37,879 nt of DNA from an uncultured Alkalilimnicola sp. (GTDB lineage: Bacteria; Pseudomonadota; Gammaproteobacteria; Nitrococcales; AK92): the NCBI GenBank assembly GCA_937951875.1, contig CALGAN010000067.1, positions 1 through 37,879 of the forward strand. Reading direction: 5' to 3'. Below the pieces are notes generated by a model, which was not told the DNA's origin, did not search any database, and saw only the letters and a list, made by a program, of their open reading frames with translations. The position numbers and the translations under genes were made by a program. The stretch's first letter is position 1. The number at the start of each line of letters is the position of its first letter. This document shows, one piece after another, positions 7,920 through 15,275 of this stretch.

Positions 7920-8441
7920 ATGAACCGCACGATCGGCTTTGCACTGCTGTTGGCGGCCACTTCCGCGTTCGCGCAGCAGGCGGATCCGGGGGCGCAGCCT
8001 GCCGCCGAGTCCGCTGCCCCGACGGAAGGCGCAGCGCCCGATCAACAGGCCGAACAGCGGCCGGCGGACGACCAGTCGATCGTCGAGCGGCCCCAGGAGG
8101 CGCCGCCGACCGCGGATGACACCGCGCCCGGCGGCGATGTGCTGATGCGCGAGGAGGCGGGGGCGCTGGGCGATCGTTTCGGTCAGCTCGACGCCAACCA
8201 GGACGGCGTGATCACGCAGGAGGAGCGGGCCGCCGGCCAGGTCAGCTCCGCCGACCAGCTGTTGCAGGCGCCCGCCGGCGCCGTGCCCACTACTAGCGTG
8301 GCCGGGGGCGATACCGGTATCGCCACGCTCGGCCGGCAGGTGCCCAGCACCAGCGTTCCTGGCGGCGACGTCGGCAGACCGCCGAGCGCGGACGAGCCGT
8401 CGACCAGCATTCCCGGCGGCGATGTCGGGCGGGAGCGGTAA
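7920..8441 (+). CDS. Secreted EF-hand protein with C-terminal GGD repeats
   Basis: 173 residues. The N-terminus (MNRTIGFALLLAATSAFA) is a signal peptide with a likely AxA cut before Gln19. A low-complexity Ala/Pro/Glu/Gln stretch follows to about residue 70. Residues 91-102, DANQDGVITQEE, form a perfect EF-hand calcium loop (ligands at 91, 93, 95, 97, 99 and 102). After it come imperfect repeats of the form TS-V/I-A/P-GGD-T/V-G (about 125-132, 144-152 and 162-170), with a related APGGDV at 69-74. The mature protein is strongly acidic. I do not recognise a named family beyond the EF-hand. It is probably exported to the periplasm and binds calcium; partners are unknown. Confidence 0.75.
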   Translation: MNRTIGFALLLAATSAFAQQADPGAQPAAESAAPTEGAAPDQQAEQRPADDQSIVERPQEAPPTADDTAPGGDVLMREEAGALGDRFGQLDANQDGVITQEERAAGQVSSADQLLQAPAGAVPTTSVAGGDTGIATLGRQVPSTSVPGGDVGRPPSADEPSTSIPGGDVGRER

Positions 8442-8577
8442 GGTCGGCTCCCGGCCGATCGCGAAAGCGGCATGATCGCCCCCATCTCGGTAGTGGATGG
8501 TCGCTGCCGTCGGCGAGGCTGGGCACGATCGGTCTCCACCTGTGGGCGGGCGGCCCTGACCGCATAAGGAGTGCGAC

Positions 8578-8817
8578 ATGTCACAGCAGGACTCTGCCGG
8601 GCCTTTCGAAAAGGGCCGCTACAAGGAGACGTGCGGCGCCTGCGGCGCGATCTTCGAGGTGATCGTCCTGGGCGGGCGTATGGCCAAGACCTCGCGGGAG
8701 GAGCGGGAGGATTACGCATGCCCGGAATGCGGGCACACCTACCATTGCCGGGGAACCGCGCCGCCCCGTGTGACCTTGCTGTCGGGGCGGACCGACGGCG
8801 GCACTTCGGTCAGCTGA
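8578..8817 (+). CDS. Small zinc-ribbon-like protein of unknown function
   Basis: 79 residues with two knuckles: CGAC (19-22) and CPEC (48-51), followed by His53, His56 and Cys57. This spacing suggests one structural zinc site. AAGGAG lies just before the ATG. The Cys pairs stand alone in a short soluble protein with no further domain. Its stop codon overlaps the end of the convergent yaeQ gene by eight bases. I do not recognise a characterised homologue. Zinc ribbons of this size often touch nucleic acid or regulate a partner, but nothing here shows which. Confidence 0.72.
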   Translation: MSQQDSAGPFEKGRYKETCGACGAIFEVIVLGGRMAKTSREEREDYACPECGHTYHCRGTAPPRVTLLSGRTDGGTSVS

Positions 8818-9358
8818 CCGCCGTTTTCAGCCACGCCCGCTCGATCGCGACCGTCACGCGCTCGTCAGCCAGCCAGACCTGGCCGTCCTGACTGGTGCAG
8901 CTCAAGCGCATGCTACGCTGGGCCAGGCCCGTCAGCGCCTGGACGCTGGGCGCCGGCAGGTTGACCACGGTCAGATTGTCCAAGCCAGCCAGACGGTCGC
9001 CGGTTTGCCGCCACCAGATCTCGGCGGCGCGTCCGGCGTAACTGTAGACGTACACGCGCCGTGCCCGGCCGCAGGCGCGGCGGATGGCTTTCTCGTCGGG
9101 TTGACCGACGTCTATCCATAGCTCGATCACTCCGGTCAGGTCCTTCTGCCACAGGGCCGGCTCGTCGTCGACGCACAATCCCCGCCCGAAGCTCAGGCGC
9201 TCGTGGGCGTGCAGCGCGAAAGCGAGCAGGCGCACCATCAGGCGCTCGTCGTTCTCGGAAGGATGGCGGGCCAGGGTCAGCGCGTGGCTGTGGTAGTACT
9301 GCCGATCCAGGTCGGCGATGGTCAGCTCGGCTTTGTAGATGGTCGATTTGAGGGCCAT
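8810..9358 (-). CDS. yaeQ: YaeQ family protein
   Basis: 182 residues, matching E. coli YaeQ (181) along the whole length: MALKSTIYKAELTIADLDR, TLARHPSENDERLMVRLLAF, RGLCVDDEPALW, SYAGRAAEIWW and SQDGQVWLADE are family hallmarks. YaeQ has a PD-(D/E)XK-nuclease-like fold. In E. coli it was linked by suppression to RfaH-dependent expression, but its biochemical job is unsettled. The start at MALK is the family start. It lies downstream of a strong terminator that separates it from the RRM gene and probably has its own promoter. Confidence 0.95.
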   Translation of the reverse strand: MALKSTIYKAELTIADLDRQYYHSHALTLARHPSENDERLMVRLLAFALHAHERLSFGRGLCVDDEPALWQKDLTGVIELWIDVGQPDEKAIRRACGRARRVYVYSYAGRAAEIWWRQTGDRLAGLDNLTVVNLPAPSVQALTGLAQRSMRLSCTSQDGQVWLADERVTVAIERAWLKTAVS

Positions 9359-9413
9359 GGCGCTGTCCGTTGCCTCGGCGAGGTCCGCAGCATACACGCC
9401 GGCGGCGGGGCAA

Positions 9414-9448
9414 GAAAAAACCCGAGGCCGTCATCGGCCTCGGGTTTT
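9414..9448 (-). terminator. Strong rho-independent terminator after the RRM protein gene
   Basis: A perfect 14-bp stem (9417-9430 with 9435-9448) around a four-base loop, with core CCCGAGGCCG/CGGCCTCGGG. On the minus strand it ends in a run of six T, so it stops transcription from the RRM gene. It also has TTTT on the plus strand and could act both ways. Confidence 0.9.
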
Positions 9449-9492
9449 CGCGATGCGGGCCCGGCGTCGAGCGCCGGGCGACTGGCTATCGC

Positions 9493-9768
9493 TTACCAGC
9501 GGGCGCCGCCGCGCGGGCCGGCCGGCTTGCGGTCTTCCGCTTCGTTGATGCGCAGGCTGCGGCCGCCGAGCTGCTTGCCGTTCAGGGCTTGGATGGCAGT
9601 GTCGGCATCCTGGGCGGCCATCTTCACGAAACCGAAGCCGCGGGGACGGCCGGTGTCGCGATCGGTCATCAGGCGCACCGACTCGACGTCGCCATAGGCG
9701 GCGAACAGGTCGCGGACCTCGTCTTCGGTGGCGGTGAAGGGCAGGTTGCCGACGTAAATGGACTTCAT
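9493..9768 (-). CDS. RRM-domain RNA-binding protein (cyanobacterial Rbp-like)
   Basis: 91 residues, a single RNA-recognition motif: RNP2 IYVGNL (4-9) and RNP1 RGFGFVKM (43-50) with the aromatic residues that stack on RNA, then a Gly/Arg/Pro tail (RKPAGPRGGARW). Such one-domain proteins occur in many proteobacteria and cyanobacteria; in cyanobacteria several are cold-induced and bind mRNA. The start at MKSIYVGNL is the family start. The gene stands alone between a 316-base upstream gap rich in inverted repeats and a strong terminator, so it is a single-gene transcript with a long leader. Autoregulation through that leader is possible but not shown. Confidence 0.92.
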   Translation of the reverse strand: MKSIYVGNLPFTATEDEVRDLFAAYGDVESVRLMTDRDTGRPRGFGFVKMAAQDADTAIQALNGKQLGGRSLRINEAEDRKPAGPRGGARW

Positions 9769-10084
9769 GTGCTCTAGTTCACTCGATAAGAATGGCGGTT
9801 CCGATCCGTTCGGATCGCCATATGGGTCATGTTGACGCACCCGGCATGCGCGCATCCGAAGAACGGCATGACCGGAAAGCGCCGGTGCGGTCGAAACCTG
9901 TCTTGTTCGGGAATCCGGAGGGCTTGAGGCGGAACCGCCTGGGACCGAGAGGGATTGCAGAAGTGGAAAGGAAACGAACCTGGGACGCACAATACGCCTT
10001 CGCGCCGGCGAATGCAACCGCCATGTCGCGGCGAGGCGCGTTGTCCCCTCCCGATCGCGGGAGGGGGATGCTCGACGGCGGTCG
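9769..10084 (-). other. Intergenic region between purT and the RRM gene: leader with inverted repeats
   Basis: No gene. It holds three inverted repeats. CGATCCG/CGGATCG (9802-9817) lies 34 bases upstream of the RRM start. The perfect palindrome AGGCGGAACCGCCT's arms lie at 9927-9940. A CCCCTCCC/GGGAGGGG hairpin (10045-10066) lies just past the purT stop. The last may end purT transcription; the other two would fall in the leader of the RRM mRNA if transcription starts upstream of them. I cannot place a convincing promoter. Confidence 0.5.
10045..10066 (-). terminator. Hairpin downstream of purT
   Basis: An eight-bp stem CCCCTCCC/GGGAGGGG with a six-base loop begins about 19 bases after the purT stop. 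No T-run follows on the minus strand, so it may be a weak terminator or an mRNA 3'-end stabiliser. Confidence 0.45.
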
Positions 10085-11266
10085 CTACAGCAGCGGCCGC
10101 ACCGCCGCCGCGGCGGCGATCGCCTTGGCCTTGGCCTGCTCCAGATCGTCGCCCAGCGCCAGCGCCACGCCCATGCGGCGCTCGCCCTTCACCTCCGGCT
10201 TGCCGAACAGGCGCAGCTGGGTGTCCGGCGCCGCCAGGGCCTGATCGAGGCCGGCGAAGCGCACGCTCTGCGATTCGCCCTCGACCAGGATCACCGCCGA
10301 GGCGGCCGGACCGCGCTGACGGATGTTGGGGATCGGCAAGCCGAGGATGGCGCGGGCGTGCAGCGCGAACTCCGACAGATCCTGGGAGATGAGCGTGACC
10401 ATGCCGGTGTCGTGCGGGCGTGGCGAGACCTCGCTGAAGTACACCGTATCGCCCTTGACGAAGCACTCCACGCCGAACAGGCCGTAGCCGCCCAGCGCTT
10501 CAGTGATGGCGCCGGCGATGCGCCGCGCCTCATGCAGGGCTGCCTCGGACATCGGCTGCGGCTGCCAGGATTCACGGTAGTCGCCGCGCTCCTGGCGGTG
10601 GCCGATCGGCGCGCAGAAGTGGGTGCCGTCCACCGCACGCACCGTCAGTAGGGTGATCTCGTAGTCGAACTCGACGAAGCCCTCGACGATGACCTTGCCG
10701 CCGCCGGCGCGGCCGCCTTCCTGGGCGTAGCGCCAGGCGCGCTCCAGTTCGTCGTCGCGGCGCACGATGCTCTGGCCCTTGCCCGAGGAGCTCATCACCG
10801 GCTTGACCACGCACGGCAGGCCCAGCTCGGCGACCGCGGCGCGGAACTCCTGCTCGTCGGCGGCGAAGCGGTAGGGCGAGGTCAGCAGCCCCAGCTCCTC
10901 GGCCGCCAGTCGGCGGATGCCTTCGCGGTTCATGGTCAGGTGAGCGGCACGAGCGGTGGGGATTACCCGGTAGCCTTCCGCCTCCAGCTCCAACAGGGTG
11001 GCGGTGGCGATGGCTTCGACCTCAGGCACGATCAGATCGGGCCGCTCCTGCTCGACCACCCGGCGCAGCGCTTGCGGGTCGAGCATCGAAATGACGTGCG
11101 CGCGGTGCGCGACCTGCATCGCCGGCGCGTTCGGGTAGCGATCCACCGCGATCACCTCCACGCCCAAGCGCTGCAGCTCGATCACCAGCTCCTTGCCCAG
11201 TTCGCCCGAGCCCAGCAACAAGACCTTGCGGGCGGTCGGGGACAGCGGCGTTCCGATCGTGACCAT
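10085..11266 (-). CDS. purT: Formate-dependent phosphoribosylglycinamide formyltransferase (GAR transformylase 2)
   Basis: 393 residues against 392 in E. coli PurT. An ATP-grasp enzyme that makes formyl-GAR from GAR, ATP and formate in purine synthesis, sparing folate. Visible landmarks: KVLLLGSGELGKELVIE at the N-terminal phosphate-binding strand, PVMSSSGKGQSIV (ATP-grasp loop), VEGFVEFDYEIT, and the metal/ATP-binding GVECFVKGDTVYFSEVSPRP with DTGMVTL. TCAGGAGA precedes the ATG. The methyltransferase gene ends 63 bases upstream on the same strand; the hairpin at 10045-10066 lies downstream. Confidence 0.97.
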   Translation of the reverse strand: MVTIGTPLSPTARKVLLLGSGELGKELVIELQRLGVEVIAVDRYPNAPAMQVAHRAHVISMLDPQALRRVVEQERPDLIVPEVEAIATATLLELEAEGYRVIPTARAAHLTMNREGIRRLAAEELGLLTSPYRFAADEQEFRAAVAELGLPCVVKPVMSSSGKGQSIVRRDDELERAWRYAQEGGRAGGGKVIVEGFVEFDYEITLLTVRAVDGTHFCAPIGHRQERGDYRESWQPQPMSEAALHEARRIAGAITEALGGYGLFGVECFVKGDTVYFSEVSPRPHDTGMVTLISQDLSEFALHARAILGLPIPNIRQRGPAASAVILVEGESQSVRFAGLDQALAAPDTQLRLFGKPEVKGERRMGVALALGDDLEQAKAKAIAAAAAVRPLL

Positions 11267-11329
11267 GGTCGTCTCCTGAATGGTTCGGCTATCAATTCTA
11301 GCCCGGATGCGGCGCGCGCCGCGCCGTGT

Positions 11330-12022
11330 TCACGGGCCCGCGCGCTCGCCCAGGTAGAGGTTGACCGAACGGAACTCGTCGAATTCGTCGAGATCGGGCC
11401 AGGTGCTGCTGCGTGCCCGGTCGATCCAGCGATAGCCGGCGACGCTGAAGTCCTTCACCCGCGAATCGGCCACCAGCACCCGCGGCGCGCGCCGTAGGAA
11501 GCGCGGCAGCCAGTCCAGGTTGGCGCGGTCGTAGAGCACGTCGGCCACCAGGATCAGGTCGACCTCGGCATCGACCTGGTGGTAATCGGCCGCCAGTTCC
11601 ACCGTCACGTCGTTGAGCGCGGCGTTATGGCGAGTGGCCAGCAGCGCGTCGGGGTCGAGGTCGCAGGCGATCACGCGCGCGGCGCCGGCCCTGGCGGCGG
11701 CGATGGCCGCCACACCCGAGCCGCAGCCGAAGTCGAGCACGATGCGCCCGCGCACCAGTTCCGGCCGGTCCAGCAGATGGCGCGCCAGCACTTGGCCGCT
11801 CGCCCAGCAGAACGCCCAGTAGGCGGGATACTCCAGTACCGCGCTGACCTCCTCGGGAGTGAGCGCGGCGTTGGAGAAGTCGGCGTTGAGCAGATACAGC
11901 TCCAGCTCCGGCACGTCCGGCAGGCGCGTTCTTTCGGCGCGCGCGGCGCGCAGCACGCGGCGCAGGCGGGCGGTGAGCTCGGGATGGCAGTCGGTCGGCG
12001 GGGAAACGGTGGCGTTATTCAT
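11330..12022 (-). CDS. Class I SAM-dependent methyltransferase, COG3897/ETFB-lysine-methyltransferase-like
   Basis: 230 residues. A Rossmann methyltransferase with motif I VLDFGCGSGVAAIAAARAG, the acidic ribose-binding end of strand 2 (RVIACDLDPDAL), and motif IV VDLILVADVLYD. The upstream segment with 'PEYPAYWAFCW'-like spacing (here EYPAYWAFCWASGQ) is typical of the COG3897 group, which includes ETFB lysine methyltransferase and Nnt1-like enzymes acting on proteins. The target here is unknown. I start at MNNATV; an in-frame ATG 12 codons earlier adds a non-conserved, basic tail. It lies upstream of purT on the same strand. Confidence 0.85.
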   Translation of the reverse strand: MNNATVSPPTDCHPELTARLRRVLRAARAERTRLPDVPELELYLLNADFSNAALTPEEVSAVLEYPAYWAFCWASGQVLARHLLDRPELVRGRIVLDFGCGSGVAAIAAARAGAARVIACDLDPDALLATRHNAALNDVTVELAADYHQVDAEVDLILVADVLYDRANLDWLPRFLRRAPRVLVADSRVKDFSVAGYRWIDRARSSTWPDLDEFDEFRSVNLYLGERAGP

Positions 12023-12072
12023 GGCCGGCGCATGATAGCGCAGCGCCGTCCGACGCAAGCAACCGGGAAGCG

Positions 12073-12103
12073 GGCCCGGGCCACGGCAGCCGCGACCCGG
12101 GCC
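12073..12103 (-). terminator. Hairpin downstream of the lipoprotein gene
   Basis: GGCCCGGG (12073-12080) pairs with CCCGGGCC (12096-12103), starting 6 bases past the lipoprotein stop. It has a 15-base loop and no T-run, so it is only a possible terminator. Confidence 0.4.
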
Positions 12104-12109
12104 AGGACG

Positions 12110-12646
12110 TCATTGGATGGTCTTGACGACCTCGTTGGAGTATCCGCTGCGCTGGCCGTTGCCGTCCTCGGCCTGCACCGCGAAGTACCAGGAAGCGGTG
12201 CCGAGATCCCCCACCGTATAGGTGCAGGTCATGATCTCGCCGCAGCTGTCCTGCACGCCGGAGGCGACGCAGCTGACCTTGCCGGCCTCGACGTTGACGC
12301 TGCCGTCGTACACGCCGGAAGCCAGGCCGTAGCTGATCACATAGGACGTCACGTCGCCGAGGCAGGTGCCGTCGGTGCGCGTGTTCGGCGCCTCCCAGAT
12401 GAGCGTGGCGGACCGCTCCGCCGGCAGATCGGGCTGCCCCGGCTTCTGCGGCGGTCGCTGCGGATTCGGGTTGGAGCCGGTGCCCGGATTGGGTGTAGGC
12501 GCCGGATCGTTCGGCAGCCCGACCGGCGGGTTGTTGCCGACCGTACCGGTATCGTCGCCGCTGCCGCCACCACCGCCGCCGCAGGCCGAAAGGACCGCGC
12601 TCAGGGAGAGCGCCACCAAGACGTTACGCAGACTCGCTTTCACCAT
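12110..12646 (-). CDS. Lipoprotein with a fibronectin type III-like domain
   Basis: 178 residues. The signal peptide ends in the lipobox LSAC with the lipidated Cys22, followed by a run of six Gly, a typical flexible start for outer-membrane lipoproteins. Residues 30-75 are a Pro/Asn/Gly-rich linker. The rest (about 78-178) reads as one fibronectin-III-like sandwich: ATLIWEAPNTR, YVISYG, TASWYFAVQAEDGNGQRSG and SNEVVKTI are its strands. Several Cys (TCLG, VSCVAS, DSCGE, MTCTY) suggest disulfides in the periplasm or at the surface. The role is unknown, probably binding or display. It is transcribed alone. Confidence 0.82.
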   Translation of the reverse strand: MVKASLRNVLVALSLSAVLSACGGGGGGSGDDTGTVGNNPPVGLPNDPAPTPNPGTGSNPNPQRPPQKPGQPDLPAERSATLIWEAPNTRTDGTCLGDVTSYVISYGLASGVYDGSVNVEAGKVSCVASGVQDSCGEIMTCTYTVGDLGTASWYFAVQAEDGNGQRSGYSNEVVKTIQ

Positions 12647-12951
12647 GTACCGTTCGTTCTTGCTGTCCGGTATCCCATCCGGTGTTCAAGCTGAAAGTCC
12701 CGGGCGCAGGGGTCGCACTACGGCCTCCTTCCGCACGCGGCCTGTCGGACCGCCCGGGTAAGTGAGCATCACGGTAGGGAGGGGAGGGGCGCGGAACTGC
12801 GCGCCGCTTCACCATTCGGCGCACTGTCTACGATAGGCGACGCCGTTTTGCGCGGTCGGTCGGGCAGGGTTGCGATCGGGGTCTCGTACCGGCCGGAACA
12901 GGGTCACGCTCGCGGCGCCCGCCGTCAGCGGCGGGCGCCGTCGCCGGGCGG
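12647..12951. other. Intergenic region between lipoprotein and MFS genes
   Basis: 305 bases with no gene. It contains the strong hairpin at 12913-12940 past the MFS stop codon and the (unlocated) promoter of the lipoprotein gene. I looked for a GEMM-type c-di-GMP riboswitch in the leader and do not find the conserved core. Confidence 0.4.
12913..12940 (-). terminator. Perfect 12-bp hairpin after the MFS gene
   Basis: CGGCGCCCGCCG and CGGCGGGCGCCG pair around the loop TCAG, 12 bases past the stop codon of the MFS gene (minus strand). Very stable but with no T-run; a probable terminator or transcript end. Confidence 0.6.
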
Positions 12952-14184
12952 TCAGCTGGCCCGCTGCCCTTCCTGGACGTTCGCCGCCGCCGTCGGGCGG
13001 GAGAAGCGGCGGATGCGGTTAGTCAGATAGACGCCCACGCTGAGCCCCGCGCAGGTGAAGCCGAAGGCGGCGCGGAAATCGCCGGTCCATTCGATCAGCC
13101 AGCCGGCCACGGCCGGGCCGATCAGCTGACCGCCGGCGAAGAACAGCGTGACGAAGCTGAAGGCGATCGGCACGTAGCGCGGCGCCACCTGCTCGGTGCC
13201 GGCCGCCTGGATCATGGTGAACATGCCGCTCACCGAGCAGCCCATGAGCAGATAGTGCAGCACGAAAGCCGGCAGGGACTGGGTGAGCAGCGGCAGCGCC
13301 ACGCCGATGGTGACCAGGCTCATGGCCAGCATCAAGGCGCTGCCGCGGCCGATCCGGTCGGACAGCAGGCCCCACAGCGGACCGGCGCCGATCGACATGA
13401 GGCCGGTTAGGGCCACCAGCCGGCCGGCGATGGCGGCCGGGTGGCCGCTCTCGATCATGAAGCTCACCATGAACACGCCCTGGATGATGTAGCTCAGACC
13501 GACGATGCCGTAGACCGCGCCGACGGTGATCAACCGGGGATTGCGGTAGATGGCCCATTTTTCCGCGGCGCTCGGCCGCTGGCCCGGCGCGCTCGAAGTT
13601 TGCGGCGGGTTGCGCACGAACACCACCACCATGGTCCACACCAGCGCCGCGGTGGCGGCGAACACCGCCCAGGTCGCGCGCCAGCCGCTGCCGCCGAACA
13701 GGCCGTTGAGCCAGGGCACCAGCAGGCCGCTGGTGAGCATCCCCAGGCCCACGCCGCTGGACAGGAAGCCGATCACCAGGCCGCGCCGGGTCGGGAACCA
13801 GGTGGCGAGCAGCGACACCATCGGCGCGTAGCTGAAGGCGGTGCCGACGCCGAGCAGCGCCATGAACAGCATGGCCGACAGATAGCCGGTGCTCAGCGCC
13901 AGCCCCACGAAGCCGAGGCCCACCGCGCCGACGCCCAGCATCACCGTGTTGCGCGGGCCGATGCGCGCGGCGCTCATGCCGCCGAGCAGCACGCAGCTGA
14001 CGTAGCCGATGGCGGTGATGGTGCCGAGCAGCCCGGCCTGCCGATAGTCGAGTCCGAGATCCTGGCGCATGGCCGGCAGGATCAGCCCGTAGGCGAGGCG
14101 GGCGAACACGATCACCGTCAAGGTGACCAGCATGCCGGTCAGGACCATGAGGCCGTTGCGAATCGCCGTAGTCCGCCCCGTCAT
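12952..14184 (-). CDS. YbfB/YjiJ-type MFS transporter
   Basis: 410 residues, 12 predicted membrane helices. Helix 1 reads VIVFARLAYGLILPAMRQDL, and the first cytoplasmic segment has LLGGMSAARIGPRNTVM in the motif A position. The second half repeats it as GLLSDRIGRGSALM. The large middle loop (about 195-215) is polar. This group is annotated as putative sugar/organic-acid or drug permeases, with no demonstrated substrate for most members. GAGAGGT precedes the ATG. It is divergent from the bacteriohemerythrin gene across a 247-base gap. Confidence 0.87.
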   Translation of the reverse strand: MTGRTTAIRNGLMVLTGMLVTLTVIVFARLAYGLILPAMRQDLGLDYRQAGLLGTITAIGYVSCVLLGGMSAARIGPRNTVMLGVGAVGLGFVGLALSTGYLSAMLFMALLGVGTAFSYAPMVSLLATWFPTRRGLVIGFLSSGVGLGMLTSGLLVPWLNGLFGGSGWRATWAVFAATAALVWTMVVVFVRNPPQTSSAPGQRPSAAEKWAIYRNPRLITVGAVYGIVGLSYIIQGVFMVSFMIESGHPAAIAGRLVALTGLMSIGAGPLWGLLSDRIGRGSALMLAMSLVTIGVALPLLTQSLPAFVLHYLLMGCSVSGMFTMIQAAGTEQVAPRYVPIAFSFVTLFFAGGQLIGPAVAGWLIEWTGDFRAAFGFTCAGLSVGVYLTNRIRRFSRPTAAANVQEGQRAS

Positions 14185-14431
14185 CGGTGAACCTCTCGGC
14201 GTTGGTGAAACACAGGATTCAAAGCTCTCTCCTCCGTCTTCCTTGGGCGGGGAGAGCCCGGCGTCCCGGGGCCCCGCCTGGGCGCACAGTTTTTCATGTT
14301 TTCACTATTTATTAGTAGTGGTAAGTATTCCCGGCCGGTCCAGGCGGCGGAGCCCGCAATGGAGGGTTGCGCCGGGCCGAGAGATGGTCTAATAACTGCA
14401 CAAAAAATAATGAAATTATCGAGGGGGAAAC
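14185..14431. promoter_or_regulatory. Divergent control region between MFS and bacteriohemerythrin genes
   Basis: 247 bases without a gene. A conspicuous AT-rich block (14293-14332) in otherwise G+C-rich DNA, and a second one (14388-14422) just before the hemerythrin start, are the best places for promoters. TTGCGC (14367-14372) and TAATAA (14390-14395) are 17 bases apart but match the consensus poorly, so I do not insist on them. GAGGGGGAAAC is the ribosome-binding site of the hemerythrin gene. Confidence 0.35.
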
Positions 14432-14839
14432 ATGGTGTTCATGCCTTGGAGCGAGGAATACCGAATAGGCATTGCCGCCATCGACGAGCAGCATCGTTGG
14501 CTGGTGGACAATACCAACCGCCTGCACGACGAACTCACCAAACCCGATCCTGACCGCGCCAGCATCGGCGAGATCCTCGAAGGCCTGGTCGACTACGCCT
14601 TCAATCACTTCATCGTCGAGGAAGAGCTGTTCAAGCGCTTCGACTATCCGGACGAGCAGGCGCACCTGGCCGAGCACAACGGCTTCACCACCAAAGCCAC
14701 CGAGTTGCTGGAGCGGTTCGAGAACGGCGAATCGGTGTCGACCCAGGCGCTGGAGTTTTTAAAGAACTGGCTGATTCATCACATTCTCGAGGTGGACAAG
14801 GCCTACGTACCTTTCATGCGCGAGAAAGGCATCGTATGA
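14432..14839 (+). CDS. Bacteriohemerythrin
   Basis: 135 residues, one four-helix hemerythrin domain with all seven expected ligands of the di-iron site: His21 (IDEQHRWL), His59 and Glu63 (HFIVEE), His78 and His82 (HLAEH), and His117 and Asp122 (HILEVD). Such proteins bind O2 reversibly in the cytoplasm and serve as oxygen store, carrier or sensor. There is no additional signalling domain, so a storage or delivery role is likelier than sensing. The gene is single, divergent from the MFS gene and followed by a hairpin. Confidence 0.95.
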   Translation: MVFMPWSEEYRIGIAAIDEQHRWLVDNTNRLHDELTKPDPDRASIGEILEGLVDYAFNHFIVEEELFKRFDYPDEQAHLAEHNGFTTKATELLERFENGESVSTQALEFLKNWLIHHILEVDKAYVPFMREKGIV

Positions 14840-15275
14840 GCGGCCTCGGCACGATCGAGACTCGCGGCCATTCCGGTCGGAACCCGACCGGGGGCAGCTC
14901 CTGACGCTATATTCTTCGCTCACGGCCAGGACGGCGCACGCGCTTTTCCCGCCGTGAGCGTTTCCGGACTTTACCCGCCCCGCGATGGTGTAAGCGCCAT
15001 CCCCATCGCGCCCACCGGCGCGTCTACTTCCCGTCATCGGCGGAAAGCCGCGGGACCGTGATCGGCCCATGCCGTTACCGTGTTCTAGGGTGGCTCCGCG
15101 CCGGTGCGCGGGCGGTGCGAAATTTTTTCGTCCGCTAGGCGAAAAAGGGTAGCGGCGACCCCAAGACTTCGAGTACTACTAAGGGATGCGGGCTGACGTT
15201 AGCGTTAGCGTCAGCATCCGCAGGAGCGGCCACCAAAGGCCGCCAACTATAAAAGCTAGGAGGAGACCTCAAACG
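14840..15275 (+). promoter_or_regulatory. Structured leader upstream of the branched-chain-type ABC importer operon
   Basis: 436 bases with no credible gene. Inverted repeats in order: CCGGTCGG/CCGACCGG (14873-14891); CGCTCACGGC/GCCGTGAGCG (14917-14926 with 14951-14960); CGCGATGG/CCATCGCG (14981-14988 with 15003-15010); TTTTTCG/CGAAAAA (15124-15130 with 15140-15146); GGATGC...GCATCC with inner CTGACG/CGTCAG (15184-15219); GCGGCC/GGCCGC (15226-15243). Three hexamers (GTTAGC, GTTAGC, GTCAGC) at 15198-15215 form the loop side of the fifth. AGGAGGAG then precedes the start codon. The first is probably the end of the hemerythrin transcript. The last three would lie in the operon leader if transcription begins upstream of 15120. 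I cannot place the promoter. Confidence 0.5.
14873..14891 (+). terminator. Hairpin after the bacteriohemerythrin gene
   Basis: CCGGTCGG and CCGACCGG pair around AAC, 33 bases past the stop codon. The stem is stable but lacks a T-run. Confidence 0.45.

Noticed and set aside
12647..12951. c-di-GMP (GEMM) riboswitch in the lipoprotein leader
   Set aside because: The conserved core and paired elements are not present in order; only isolated similar words appear.
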